Assembly: GCA_024345305.1 (NCBI GenBank)
Contig: BRON01000012.1
Coordinates: forward strand, 558,001 to 622,000
Direction of reading: 5' to 3'
Length of the DNA: 64,000 bases
From: Mrakia gelida
Lineage: Eukaryota > Basidiomycota > Tremellomycetes > Cystofilobasidiales > Mrakiaceae
Under the pieces are notes generated by a model that did not search any database, was not told the DNA's origin, and saw only the letters and a program-made list of their open reading frames with translations. Shown here piece after piece: positions 1 to 11,480 of this stretch; position 1 is the first letter of the stretch, and every line of letters begins with the position of its first letter. The position numbers and the translations under genes were made by a program.

Positions 1-820
1 GAGAAAGGAAACCAACGCGTCGAGGTCGACGAACCCAGAAATCGTCTCCAGCCTTGATCCACGAGTAACCCGGCGTAGTCAAGACCTTCTGGTTGAGGAT
101 CGAGAAATCGTGAATGACCTTGATAGGCAGTCGACCGAGAAGTTCGAGGGGGATATCTCCAAGGCCATTGTATCTCCAGTCCGTGGTCATCTTGCCGGGA
201 CTCCCAGGTTCCTCGTGATCGTGACACGCAGTTCCCTTCACCTTCGATCCATAAGCGTGAGTCCACTTGAGGCTACGCTTAGCGAGGTCCTCCAGTCCGT
301 GAATCGAAGCGCTGGCCCAAACTTCGATGGCGACGGGCAGTGTCGCCTCCGAACCCGCGACAACGTGTTCGCCCCTCAACTCTGCAGGAACCTGAGGATC
401 CTTGATGAATCGGGGCAGCTGCTCCGAGAGGACGAGCCTAGCGAGGGTGGAGGAGTCGTACTTATCGAAGAGCTTCGAGAGGAGGAGGATCTGGTTCCAC
501 AACGGCGCCGGAGCCTTTCCGTCGACGACGAGGCGGTCTCGATGAACGTAGCGAAGGAAGATCTCGAAGATTTCTCCCGTCTCTTCGATCTTAATGAGAG
601 GAAGCCCGTCCTTCTGCTCTTGATCTTCCGGAGAAGGGAGGGAGAGGATGTCGTCGAAGACGGACGAGACGGCTCGAAGGTAGAGAGCTCGAGTCGCGAA
701 GAGGATTTGGTCTCAGGATTCCACGATGAGGTCGGCTTCTGGGCAGAGAGGGAAGTTGGCATGGTGAGGAGACTTGTCGGCGTCGTCCAAAGCTTCGGTA
801 GCCTTCCTCTTGGGAGCCAT
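1..820 (-). CDS. BTB/POZ domain protein, 3' end beyond left edge, with in-frame TGA
   Basis: The start is the ATG at 818-820 (MAPKRKATEALDDADKSPHH). A BTB/POZ-type core follows: EADLIVES, then DQILFATRALYLRAVSSVFD, then a LSLPSPED loop and EIFLRYVHRD. This is the usual fungal pattern of a strand with a DxxVxS-like motif, a helix after LxxAS, and the YxD/YxH strand. The frame stays open to base 1, through a region containing HDHEEPGSPGKM and GYSWIKAGDDFWVR, so the C-terminus is missing. BTB domains dimerise and often act as Cullin-3 adaptors, but no second domain is visible to name a partner. The codon at 713-715 is TGA, at the position where relatives have Ser or another residue in the S-x-D motif. 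The frame is coding-like on both sides and no intron can remove it. It is therefore either a decayed allele or a base error. The gene is divergent from the coiled-coil gene at 1127. Confidence 0.72.
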
Positions 821-1126
821 CGTGGGAACGGGAAGGAAGGGAGGGATGAAAAGGAAGGAGCAGATGGAAGTCGAAGGTCAACTCGATTTCAGCTTCCTCC
901 CTTCGTTTTAAGGCCAACTCCCTCCTCCCCTTCGAAACTTTTTTTCATCCAAACTCTTTCCTCGTCGATTACTCCTACTCTGACGTCTTCACCTCACGAG
1001 CAAAAAGACAACATCGCAGCTTGGAAGCAAGGTCGACTGGGACCATCTCCTGGACCCTCGACACCTCCTCCCTCCCTCTCCTTCCCTCTTCGCTTCTCGG
1101 CTCTCTACCGCTTCCCACCTCGCACC
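821..1126. promoter_or_regulatory. Divergent intergenic region between the BTB and coiled-coil genes
   Basis: About 300 bp separate the two divergent starts. The + strand side is pyrimidine-rich (CTCCTC and CTTCC runs), as is usual for leaders in this window. I see no TATA box and no RNA gene. Confidence 0.4.
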
Positions 1127-2817
1127 ATGGCTCTTCGTTCTTGAGGGATCGTCGACTCAGCTCACCCCCTCCTGATCTCTCTCTTTTGAACCTTCGAAGC
1201 CGCATGATTTTGATCTGGTCCAGCTCAAAGCCCTCGTCGGATCCCTCCCTGGCTCTGAGCTCTCCTCTCCACTTTCCCTCCCACCCAAACCCTCCCTCCT
1301 CATCTCTAATGTCGAAACGAACGACGGGACCCCGTCCAGCACCCCCTAACTCAACCCAGTCGAACCTCTCACCCTCCCTGCCTCCTACTATCCCCCCAAG
1401 TCGTCGACAAGAACGAGGAGGAGAAGCCGTCCCTTCCCCCGAGGGCGGGTTGTTCATGGTCGAGAAAGAGAACGACGAGCAGGACACGGCGGAGAGATTT
1501 AGAGATCAGCTGAGGTTAGAAGGTCTAGATGAGGAACTCGTGAGTTTGTATCGTCTTCTGCCAGTAAGGGCAGGGAGAGAGGGAAGGGTAGAACGAGGGA
1601 CGAAGTCGAGCTCACCCTCCATGTTGACTGAACGGGCTGAGACTGACCTCTCCTCTCGTTTCCCTTTCGATTTCGACACGTTTTAGGACCCAAGCACTCG
1701 CTACGACTACTTAGAGAGCACCATCTCTTCTCTGCAGTCTCAACTCTCCAGGAAACAGACGCAGGTTCGTCCTTTCCGTCCCTCCCTTCCCGCTTCGACC
1801 TCGCTCGCTCGTTCGAGAGCTGACCTCTCTCGTCTGTTCTCTCGCGTCGCAAAGCTCTCTCTCGCTCAAAACCTTCTCTCCCAAAAGGAAACGGACAATC
1901 TGGATCTCACGGAGCGAGAGTGGGTCTGGAAAGAGAAGCTCAGGAAGTGTGAGGACGAGAAGAGGGAGGGTGAGCGTGTCAGGGTGTGTTTGGAGAAGGA
2001 GGTGAGTCGTTTCTTCCCTCTTTCTGCACTTCTCCTTTGCCTTCGAGATTTCGAAGGCCATGTATCTTGACATCAGCTGATCTGCTTGTCTTCTCGTTTG
2101 CTGTTGCGACTGAAAACAGCTCGAGTATTTCCGCTCTCAGCCATCTCAACTTCGCACCTCCTCGTCGACTTCCGCTCTCGTCAAGAAATCTTCCGCCGTC
2201 GCTCTTCAGGGCAGCCCTAGACCCAGCAGGTCTATCGATGGCCTCTCATCCTTCCAATCCTCATCGTCCTCGCTCGGTTCACCTCTCGCCGTTCGTCGCT
2301 CCGCTTCGGTCGCTCCCTTGAGGATCAACCGACAACAATCCACTCCGGTTTGTCGTCGCTTTCTTTTCCTCCCCATCCTCGACCTTGTCACTGCTCTTCG
2401 ACTCCCTCCTCGGACCTTGTACTCACTCGATTCGTCTTCTCCGCTTTCCTTCCTCCCTCCTCACAGTCCTTCCCTCCTCCCTCGCCTCTCGGTCCCTCTC
2501 GCTCATCCAACGCGTCCGCTTCCAACCCTCGAGCCACCGTCCCCCGAACCACCACCTCCCTCGTAACCCAACGCTCTCGAGTACCCCTCCAGCCTCAGCT
2601 TCTCGCTCAGTCCGGAGGCTCTACTACTCCTACTCAGCCTCCTCCTTCGTCGATGATCAAGGCACGTCGAGGAGGAGCAGACGAGAACGACGTCGTTGTG
2701 GGAGGGGAGGCGAGGAGGGCGTTGGAAGCCGCTAGGGGGGAGAAGGAGAGGGGAACCGACGGAGGTGACGCTTGTTCTCGAGTTGGAAGGGGAGGGGAAG
2801 TCACAGGGGGGAAGTGA
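1127..2817 (+). CDS. Coiled-coil protein of unknown function, 5' structure unresolved
   Basis: The 3' part is clear. An exon ending at 1539 (EKENDEQDTAERFRDQLRLE) is followed by exons at 1687-1764, 1855-2001, 2120-2347 and 2467-2817. All join in phase across GT-AG introns with GCTGA-type branch sites. The protein has a charged coiled coil (TREWVWKEKLRKCEDEKREG), then a Ser/Pro-rich tail with basic residues. No enzyme motif is visible. The 5' part is a problem. The ATG at 1127 meets a stop after five codons. A coding-like stretch in another frame (HDFDLVQLKALVGSLPGSEL, from 1203) ends at TAA 1346-1348. Coding-like sequence then changes frame near C-runs at about 1391-1396 and 1436-1440. Either there are unrecognised introns or the 5' half is damaged or miscalled. 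A start at ATG 1456 is an alternative. Confidence 0.5.
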
Positions 2818-3686
2818 GCAGCAGGAGGGACGGAGGAGACGACGACGCGTCGTTCGAGTCGATGATGCCTTGCTTTGCTTTCGTTTCGTTTCGCTCATGT
2901 TTGCCTGCCTGTTCAGGTAGATTTCCACGCTTTTATGTACGAGTAGTAATGACTTACGACCCCTTCATCAAACCGCACTTGAGAAAGAAAGCTGGAGTGT
3001 TAGAGAACCGGTCGCGAAGGAAGGGGGGAACGTTGAATCACCGATGTGAGCTCAACCTTTCCCTCTCCTTCCTTCTTCTTCTGACTTTCACCGTCGACGT
3101 CGTCCTCTATTTTTGACCTTCACGTTTGTAGAGACAGGGCCTCTACGCTCGCTGCAGGATGTGTGGGAGCAGACAGCGTCGTGCTCGGTGTGGGAAAGTC
3201 AGGACGGGGACGAGCTGAGGGAGGAGGGAGGGAGGCGGAGGTGTCGAACGAGCTTCGAATGAGCTTTGATCAGGATGTTGCTCTCGTTCGGCTGCTTCAC
3301 GCGGCTCTGCCTGAGGAGAGGAGAGTGCATCGCTTTCAGAACTGCTGTCCCGCCAGTGAAAACTGAAAATTTCCCTGCGCGAAGGGCTCTGAAGCTCGAC
3401 GTCCGAAGCTAGAAGAAGCCTGGGCTCGCGCTTGCCGTTCGGTCGGTCTTGAGCTTTGCTGGCAGCTTCTCTGATGAATTTTGAGCCCAACTTCGCCTAC
3501 ACCCTTTCTGGAACGAACTGAGTCGAAGGAAGGTTTTTCCGGAGCTTGTCACTTTCGGACTTGATTCGGAAGAACGAGCTCAACCGCCTCCTCGCCTCAA
3601 ACGATCACTCCCTCCTCCTCCTTCCTTCCTTCCTTCACTTCTCTCTCATCCCTTCTTCCCTTCCCTCCCTCCCTCTCGTCCCTTGA
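2818..3686 (+). other. Intergenic region, terminator side of coiled-coil gene and arrestin promoter
   Basis: No convincing gene lies here. Open frames on both strands have no family resemblance and no splice pattern. At about 3358-3379 there is an AAAACTGAAAAT block followed by CCTGCG. The same block recurs upstream of the SET gene (about 19418-19439). The last 90 bp before the arrestin ATG are pyrimidine-rich. Confidence 0.4.
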
Positions 3687-6600
3687 ATGGTGAAGAACGG
3701 AGTGCATATCGAGCTCACTGAGCCTGTCGTCTTCCTTCGTGGACCTGCAACGGTGAGTTGTAGAGAGCTCTTGCTTCGGTCCCTTCTTATCTTGAGCTTC
3801 CACCTCGTCCACGTTGAAATCTGACCCACCTCCCTCCTCCCTCCCCTCTCCATCTCGCTCCTCCTCTCTACCACCTACGCTTCTCTCTACGCAGGGCGAA
3901 GATTCTCGTGGACGACGAACTCTCCAGCGAGACGATATACCTCCCGCTCTCCTCCGAGGAGTGCTCACCCTCACCCTCTCCAAGCCCAGCAGGATCAAGC
4001 GTATCGACATCGTCCTCGAAGGCAAAGCTAGAACCGAATGGCCTGAGGGTAAGCTTCCACCCTTCCCTCTCCCTCTTCTCTTCCATGCTCTTCTTCTTCG
4101 TGCTCTCTCTCTCTCGGTCCTTCGCCGCGGAGGGTTGAGAGGTCGTCGATTCGAACACTTCACGAATGGGATCTCCAATCTCCAGCTTTCAAGACCAATC
4201 TCCCACCATCCTCCTCCGACTCTTCTCTCCTTCTCCATGCTGACTCGGTGCACGTTCTTCTTCCTCTCCATCCCCTCCAGGTATCGGAGCTCGAAGGACA
4301 GAGGTTCACGAGGAGCACACGATCTTTGAGGCCACCACCAACTTCTTCACCGCTGCGCGATCAGGTTCAGCTTCGAGGACTCGTCGAGCGACCTCCATAG
4401 GTCCTGGAATCATCGGAGACAGAGAGACAGACGTAGAGGACTGGGATACGAGCATCAGGAATGGAATCGCTGGTCTCCTTCATCACCACCATCCTCACGC
4501 AGGCGGATCAATCGCGTCCGGATCGGGAGGACAAGGAGGAGAAGGGATGGGAGCTGGAGGAGCTGAGCTCGATGCGATGGGAGGCGAGAGAGGTCGAGGA
4601 CGGGATATTAGAGCCGCCCGCAGCCAGAGTGTTCTCCCATCTAGCAGAAGTACCGTTCACTCTCGACGACCTTCCTTCGACAACGAGCACCCGAATGGCG
4701 ACGTCTCGGAGGACGCGCTCGGAGGACGATCTTCGACCACCACCTACCCAACTCGCTTCCGTTTCGAGGACCCAGCAGCCGACCGAGGTCCATCACCAGC
4801 CTACACTCCCCAAGGATCCCCTCCCTCCCGGTCTCTCGCCCTCCCCTCCGACGGATCAGCTCCTCGAGTCTCCCAATCTCCCTCCGGCCTCCCATCCATC
4901 CTCAGCCCAATTCAATCAGCCTACCCGAGCGCAACCACCAGCCGAGACTCCAGTCGGTCGACAGAGCCTCAGATCGCTCTCATGGGCTTGACGGAAACGC
5001 TCGAGGAGGAATCGATCAGAGCTTCAACGCCGAGCTCAGGTCAACGACCCGTTCGTCCTCCAATCTCGAACCAAGTCAGCTTCGTTACCTCCTCTTCCAC
5101 TTCCACCTCCACCACCAACTCCTTATATCGAGAGTCCTCGGAAACCACACGACGAGAATCCACCACTCCAACGATCAACGCCGACCAGTTCTCCTCCACC
5201 ACACCTCCAGCATCCGCCGTCCCTTCCCTCGAACCTTTCCACACTCGCCAAGACACCCCTCCCTCCTCCCTCCGACGCGTCTCCTACTCTCTCGCCAACG
5301 GAGGCAGCTCCTCCAACTCCTCCTCCCCATCAGGTCGACATGTTCCCCTTCCTCGAGGAGAAGACTACCACTCTCCTTCCAGCAGTCGTCGAAACTCGCG
5401 CGACCTCTCCACCGGCACCCTCAACGGCAGCAACTACCACCTCAACCCTTCCACCTCCCACCCACCTTCCCCATCCCCCACTCACCTCGAAGATCCAGCC
5501 AAACCTCGAGCCGAATCTCGCTCTCGATCCCGATTCAAGTTCTCCGGCGTCGGCTCAGCTCTTCGAGGGATCTCGCAAGACATCAAGGATCAGCTCTCTC
5601 ACTCCTCGTCCCACTCGCACAACAGGTCGTCGTCGAGGAACGAGTATCTTCCTCCTTCTGGGGATGGATCGGAGGAGCACCCACCTCATGGTCGTGGAGG
5701 ATCAGGGAAGATGCCCAGAGGAAGGAGGCAGAGTCCGACGAGGGGAGGAAGCGAACTGCCGACGACGGACGAGAGGAGTGCCAGTAGGACGAGAGGACGA
5801 GCTGCTGGGATGAAGAAGCTCAGAGGCGGAGCCGCTGGGAGTGATGACGAGGATGATGGAGGAAAGGAGGATGATGAGGCTGGGTGGAAGGAGTTTAGGA
5901 AAGGTTCGTCCCGGACCGTTTTGCTTTCGTCGCGTCGCTTTTGTGCTCGTTGAGCTTCGAGTGCTGACCTTTGCCTCTATCACTCGCCCAACGATATTTA
6001 GGAGTCTACCACTACCCCATCTCGTTCACCATTCCCGTCTCAACGCCTCCAACGATTCACGCGGACTTCGGATCCGTCGTCTATTCACTCAAGGCCGTCG
6101 TTCATCGAGCTGGAGCGTTGACGAGCAACTTGAACGACGAGAAGGAGGTGCGGATGGTGGCTACTCCTGGAGAGGACGATACGGAGGAGACGGAGAACGT
6201 GGTGGTCGAGAGGCAGTGGGAGGAGCAGCTTCGGTGAGTCTTGTTCTCATCGCGTCGCGTCGTGCTTTCGGCACCTCGAGTGAACGACCGCGAGCTCGAA
6301 ACTGATTTCGTCTCGACGTTCCTCGGTTTCCCTCGAAATAGATACCTCGTCGCTTTGAGTGGAAAGAGTTTCCCCATCGGAGGTCAGATGTGAGTTTCGA
6401 GCGGCGAGACGAGACGAGACCGATCTTCCCTCTTCGAACCCCAAACTAACTCGTCCTTTCTCTCTTCTGTGTTTTCGTTCCTCCAGACCCATCAGCATCC
6501 GTCTTATGCCATTAGAGAAGGTCAAGATCTATCGTATATCAGTCTTACTCGAAGGTTCGTCTCGCTTCTCCACCTCTTTCCTCCTTCCTTCCTCGTCTAC

Positions 6601-8060
6601 TCAACTCACTCCCGTTCCACTCTCCCTTCTTCGACCCTCACAGAAAAGATCGACTACTTCGCCCACGACAAGAAGGTCGCTCGTCACGAAGCCACTCGCC
6701 GCTACCAACTCCTCGCTCTTCGTCATCCAACACCAGGAAACCACAACCCTCTCCTCCCCATCGTCTCCGACGCGTCCGACGCCATCTCGTCCTCCCCTCT
6801 CGCCGCTCTTGCTATGGCTTCGGCTACCTCTGGAATGGACGCCGATGACGCGACTTCGCAGTTGCTGAATCCTACCGGACCTTGGGTGCTGGATCAGTTG
6901 CTGCAGGTGCCCGATTGCTCATCGAAGATCTCGTTCACGACGAAGCATTCGAAGACCAACATGACGGTGGCTCACTGGTTGAAGGTCGTGTTTAGGGTGG
7001 AGAGGGGTGGGGATGATGATCCGCTGGATGCGAAGGGGAAGAAGAAGCAGGTGAGTCTGTGCTTTCGATCTCGTCCATCGCTCTCGTCGCGTCGTCGATT
7101 GCTGACTCGCTTCGCTTGCCGTTCTTTCTTCCAGTTCGACATCATCATGTTCGTCTTCCACGCTTGGTCCATCTTCTGGTATCTTGTCTCGCCGTGCTGA
7201 CTCAACCTTCTCTCGTTCCCTTCTCCAGCGAAACTCCCATCGCCATCCTCGATGTTCGTCTCGTTTCTCCTCCTCCTCTCCTTCCCTTCCGTTCTAGCCC
7301 GTAGACTCGCCTCCTTCCTTCCTTCTTCTTCATTATACAGTGCCGATGCAACCTCCAGTACATCTCCCTCCCATCCTACGAAGTCCTCTCAGCCGGTCTT
7401 CGTCAAGACGCGTCCATTGCAACCTGCACTTGCAAAACCTCGGCCGAACAAGCCTCCGCTCATCGCTCGCTCAACCAACCTCAAACTCAATCCACCCTCA
7501 TTGGAGTCTCTATCCCCTCGTCGTCGCCTGGAGGTCCTACCATCGGAGCACCACCATCATTCGCTCCCTCGAGGCACACCCACTCGCCAGCGGGATCGCC
7601 GAGGTACCTGTTGGAGGAGGACACGGAGACGGTTCAGGAGAGGAGCGAGCAGTGTGAGTCTTTGCTTTTCGATATCTTTTGACGCGTCCGAGGAGGACGA
7701 GAGACTGAGCTAACGTTCGTTCCTTCATTCTTGCAGTCGCTCGACTCGTCTCGGGTCAGGAAACACCTCAAGGAGAGATCCCCCCGTGAGCTCATCTTCA
7801 TCCTCGTTTCTTCGATCTTCGCAGCTCGCTAACCCACACGCTTTCGTTTCTCCTTCAGATCCTACGACGACGCTCTCGCAGGACCCAACCCTCCCTCCCG
7901 AACCATGACCTACTCGCGCTCCGCCTCTCGAGGACCAGGATCCCGCTCTCGCTCAAGAGCCCCAGCAGCCTCCTCAGCCACGAGGACAGCTTCACCTCTC
8001 CCTCCTCCGTCGTCGAGGAACTCGTCTAGGTCCAGGGGACCTGCTCTGGGTCTGTTTTAG
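3687..8060 (+). CDS. Alpha-arrestin (arrestin-related trafficking adaptor, Rod1/Aly type)
   Basis: Alpha-arrestins recruit Rsp5-type ubiquitin ligases to plasma-membrane transporters. The first exon starts at ATG 3687 (MVKNGVHIELTEPVVFLRG). The arrestin-N sheet continues as RIKRIDIVLEGKARTEWPEG and IGARRTEVHEEHTIF. A single 1.6-kb exon (4281-5903) then inserts roughly 500 residues of Ser/Thr/Pro-rich, probably disordered sequence, with basic-Ser tracts and an acidic end. The arrestin fold resumes after it: VYHYPISFTIPVSTPPTIHA, YLVALSGKSFPIGGQI, PISIRLMPLEKVKIYRISVL, and the arrestin-C part CNLQYISLPSYEVLSAGL. LPSY at about 7366-7377 fits an L/PPxY ligand for WW domains. The tail is Arg/Ser-rich and stops at TAG 8058-8060. 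Splice junctions are in phase at every exon I checked. The long loop between two halves of the sheet is the main oddity. Family assignment is firm; the exact paralogue is not. Confidence 0.85.
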
Positions 8061-8512
8061 AAGGAAGGGACGGAAGTGCTCTCGTTTCGATTCGTCGTCG
8101 TTTTGGTTCTCTTCTGCTCCTCTTTATCTCGTTTTTGCTTTCAGTTGGATCATCTTGGATACGTTATACTCCTTATACCATTAGCGTTCACTTTAGACTC
8201 TCTGGAGCGAGATGGAAAACTTGCTTCGGATCCGTCGCGAAGGAGTCACTCAAGTGGAGGCAGCGGGACAAAGCCGAGTCGAGCTCGCCCCCTCCTTTGC
8301 TCTTTGACCTTCAACGTGGACGGTGGACTTCGAATCGGTTTCGTTTCTTCTTCATTAACTTATACAGTGAGTCCCACTTCGTCGTTGAGATCGATCTCAG
8401 CCTTTGAGCGGCGCAGGGAACAGGAAGGAGGGAAGAGAACGAGCGCCGACAGAGCTGACCTTTCCTTCCTCCCTCAGCCCTCAACCTCTTCAGCTCCCCC
8501 TTCTCCCCCTCA
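8061..8512 (+). other. Intergenic, arrestin 3' region and RBR ligase promoter
   Basis: I see no gene or structured element here. TATACAG-like and AT-richer patches lie at 8155-8200 and 8350-8372. A pyrimidine-rich leader runs into the next ATG at 8513. Confidence 0.35.
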
Positions 8513-10876
8513 ATGTGGACCTCCGACGAACTCGCCACCTGCCTCGAACTCCAGCGCGAAGAGTGCGAATCTCTCGAAGCGATCTACGGTTCAGAAGTGG
8601 TCTCGTTCTCCTTCGTCGAGGATGATGACCGACCGAACTCGAGCTCAAAGGAAGGAAGCCTCTCCTCGTCGTCTTTCACAGCCCAACTCAAGATCGTGAT
8701 GGGTATCGAGCTGGCAGAGGGAGGAACCAAGGTCTTACTACGTCCCAGGAACTTCGATCCGCCTTCAACATCCTCAGGAGGAAGCAGCTCTTCAGCACCG
8801 TCGGCGGCGTCCCTCCTCTACCTCTCCCACCTCCCTCCCTTAACACTCACGATCGCCTACCCACCCTCCTACCCTCTTCATTCCTCACCAACCCTCCTCT
8901 CTATCTCAACTCCAACCTCCATACCCTACCTCTTCCCAAAGTTCCTACGATCAACCCTCCCCAAACTCCTCGAACAAACCCATCTCGCTTCCTCCCCCGA
9001 CCCCTCCCTCTGGACTTTTCTCGAGCTCGTACGGACGGCAGACTTTCTTCCCACCACCAAGACGCCAAACAAGGAGAGTGTGATAGAGGTGCCGACGAAC
9101 GAGGAGAGCGAGGACGGACTGAGGAGACTGGGGAGGAAGCTGGTGGATTGGGATCGAGGGATGCGAGGTGAAGGGTTCGAGAGGACGACGTTCGATTGTG
9201 GGATTTGTTTGGAGGAGAAGAAGGGGACGAAATGTCTCGAGTTGGAAGGGTGTGGTCATGTGTTGTGAGTCTCTTTCGTTGGGCGTCGCCGTCGAGCGTT
9301 CGTTCGGCCTCGTCTCGTCGCTCGAACTCGTCGCTCGGACGCGTCTCTCCCCCTCTCTCTGTTCTTTATATGTCCTCATCCTGACTTCTCGATCTCTTCA
9401 TCTTCGACAACTCTAGCTGCCGAAGCTGTCTCGCAAGCTGCTGGACCCTCGCCATCACCGAAGGGGACGTGGGAGCCGTCTCCTGCCCGTCGGTCGATTG
9501 CGTGAAGAAACGAACCTCGCCAGCTCCTCTACCATCTTCGGAACAAGAAGTCGACGTTGTTCTGGACGAGGAGGAGGCCTCTCGGAAGGGAGAAGTGTTT
9601 GGAGAGGTCGTGAGGGATCTTCTTGGGGAGGAGCAGTTTGAACGGTGGACGAGGTTGAAGGAGAAGAAACGCGTCGAGTCGGGTGAGTTTCCTTTCCTTT
9701 TGCCCTGGACTCGTCTGGCGAGATCATCTCGGAGGCGCTGCAGCTCAGCTACTGCTCTGTCTTGGGAACGTGCTGACTCCTCTTACGATTCCTCCCTTGT
9801 TCCACGACGCGTCCCTCGCTCAGATCCAAGCTACACCTTCTGTCCCCTCCCCTCCTGTCAAGCACCCGTCCCCGCTCCTCCAGCCTCAGAAACCACAGGG
9901 AAAGACGATCGCTGGTCCCACTACCGAGTCTGCCCAAGCTGCTCCTATTCCTTCTGTCTCTTTTGTCGGTTGACTTGGTTCGTCCCCCTCCCCCCCCTCT
10001 CTTCTCCCCTCCCCTTCCCCTTCTCACCACCCCCCCCCCCCCCCCACTTTTGTTTCGTTCGTTCGCGTTAAAGGCACGGCGTCCACACCCCCTGCCTCCT
10101 ACCAACTTTACCCCCCTTCCTCTCAACCTACATATCCCTCCCACCCGACTCGCCCACGCGCAAGATGCTCGAGAAGAGGTACGGAGCGAAGAACCTCGAA
10201 CGGATGGCGAGGCAGGCACTGGAGGATCTGGGGAACAAGAAGTGGTTTGAGGAGAGGAGTAGGGTTTGTGGTGGGTGTGGAGTGAGGGTTGAGAAGAGTC
10301 ATGGGTGTAATCATGTGAGTGTGGACGGGGGAGAGGGGAGAGGGGAGGGGGGGTGAGGAGAAGAGGCCAACGCTGACTTCTTTTCGTTCGACGCGTTCGA
10401 CCCGTTTTGTTTGGGGGGGTACAGATGACCTGTTCGCACTGCCAAACTCATTTCTGTTTCCGATGCTCCAAAGCTGTGAGTCGTCGTCCTCCCACTCCTC
10501 CCCTCCCTTCCTCTTCTTTCTCGCTCGTCTCGCGTCCTTCTTCTCCCACTCACTTTCCCCCTACCCCCTCCCCTCCTCCACCTCCCTCCCCTCCCACCAG
10601 CTCCCACCAACTCAACCCTACAAGCACTACCAAATCCCCGGAACCCCTTGCTTCGAGCAGCTCTTCGACGCAGACGAGGTAGCTGCTTTCAATCGAGGGG
10701 TCATGAACGTCAACGTCGCCGACGAAGGAGGCGGCGGAGGGGTGGGAGGGGGAGGAGCATGGGGTGGGGGTGAGGAGGACGGGGAGTGGGAAGATGCAGC
10801 TGGGTTTGGATTTGATAGGTTGGAGATTGAGGATTTTGATGGGCGGCCGGGGAGGAGGAGGTGGGAGGGGGTTTGA
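8513..10876 (+). CDS. ITT1: RWD-RBR E3 ubiquitin ligase, RNF14/Itt1 type
   Basis: The N-terminal RWD domain starts at the ATG (MWTSDELATCLELQREECES, then LEAIYG). RING1 is FDCGICLEE, then CGHV joined across an intron at about 9267-9416 to FCRSCLASCW. The in-between-RING/RING2 part reads FCPLPSCQ, RVCPSCSYSFCLFCRLTWHG and CGGCGVRVEKSHGCNH, then MTCSHCQTHFCFRCSKA. HGCNHMTCSHC supplies the RING2 catalytic-cysteine region of RBR ligases, which pass ubiquitin through a thioester. RWD plus RBR in this order is the RNF14/Itt1 arrangement, linked in other organisms to translation termination and stalled ribosomes. The C-terminus is Gly-rich (GGGGGVGGGG) then acidic, with a stop at 10874-10876. The frame is intact through all introns. 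An intron in the middle contains a run of 16 C. Assignment is strong from domain order. Confidence 0.88.
10030..10045. repeat. Poly-C tract of about 16 bases inside an RBR-gene intron
   Basis: An uninterrupted C run lies in the intron between RLTW and HGVH. It sits in the pyrimidine tract upstream of the acceptor at about 10072. Length is likely unstable and hard to sequence. Confidence 0.8.
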
Positions 10877-11480
10877 GATGGTGCAGGAGAGGAGATCTTG
10901 ATGGTCTTATCTTTGCGTGACTGGTTCGCGTGCTGAAAGCTTTTTTGGGGGGCTGTGAGGGAGACAGGAGGGCGAACAAGCAACGGGCGAAACGAACGAG
11001 AAACCGCGACGCGTCGAGGGAACGGAGGGACAGTCAGTCGCTCGAGCTTGAGAGGACGGGCAAGGAAATGAAGTGGTTCTTGATGAACGAGTACGGTGAT
11101 ATTAGCTTTAGCTATGCTAGCCCAAAGCGGTAAAAACCACCAAAGGAGAGAAGCAGGGTCGAGCGAGGTCTTTCGCGACGGTTCCAAAGCAGAGTCACCG
11201 TCGGTCGTCGAACAAACCTTGCAAGATATATCGCCAACTCCGTGGCTGGATCCATCACGACTAGATCAGTGATTCATCGTCTCCCCGACTTCGGAAAATC
11301 TTCCTTGACGACCAGCGACGCTCTTTTCCTCTCTCCTTCGCTACGTCACTCGAAATCGACTCACCTTCGACTCGAGCTCGCTCCCTTCCCTTTGTTGGTC
11401 TCGCAACGACCAGGAGCCCAGGAGACCTACACCTACCTCTCCTCTCCTCTCTTCTCCACGTTCCCTTCCCCTTGACGACC
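10877..11480 (+). other. Intergenic, RBR 3' region and DENND6 promoter
   Basis: About 600 bp. There is AT-richer sequence at 11094-11140 and again near 11220-11250, then a pyrimidine-rich leader. I see no gene, RNA or repeat. One GACGCGTC octamer occurs at about 11009. Confidence 0.4.

Noticed and set aside
110..1144. + strand frame of 344 codons over the BTB gene
   Set aside because: Antisense to a recognisable BTB domain; its first third encodes no known pattern.
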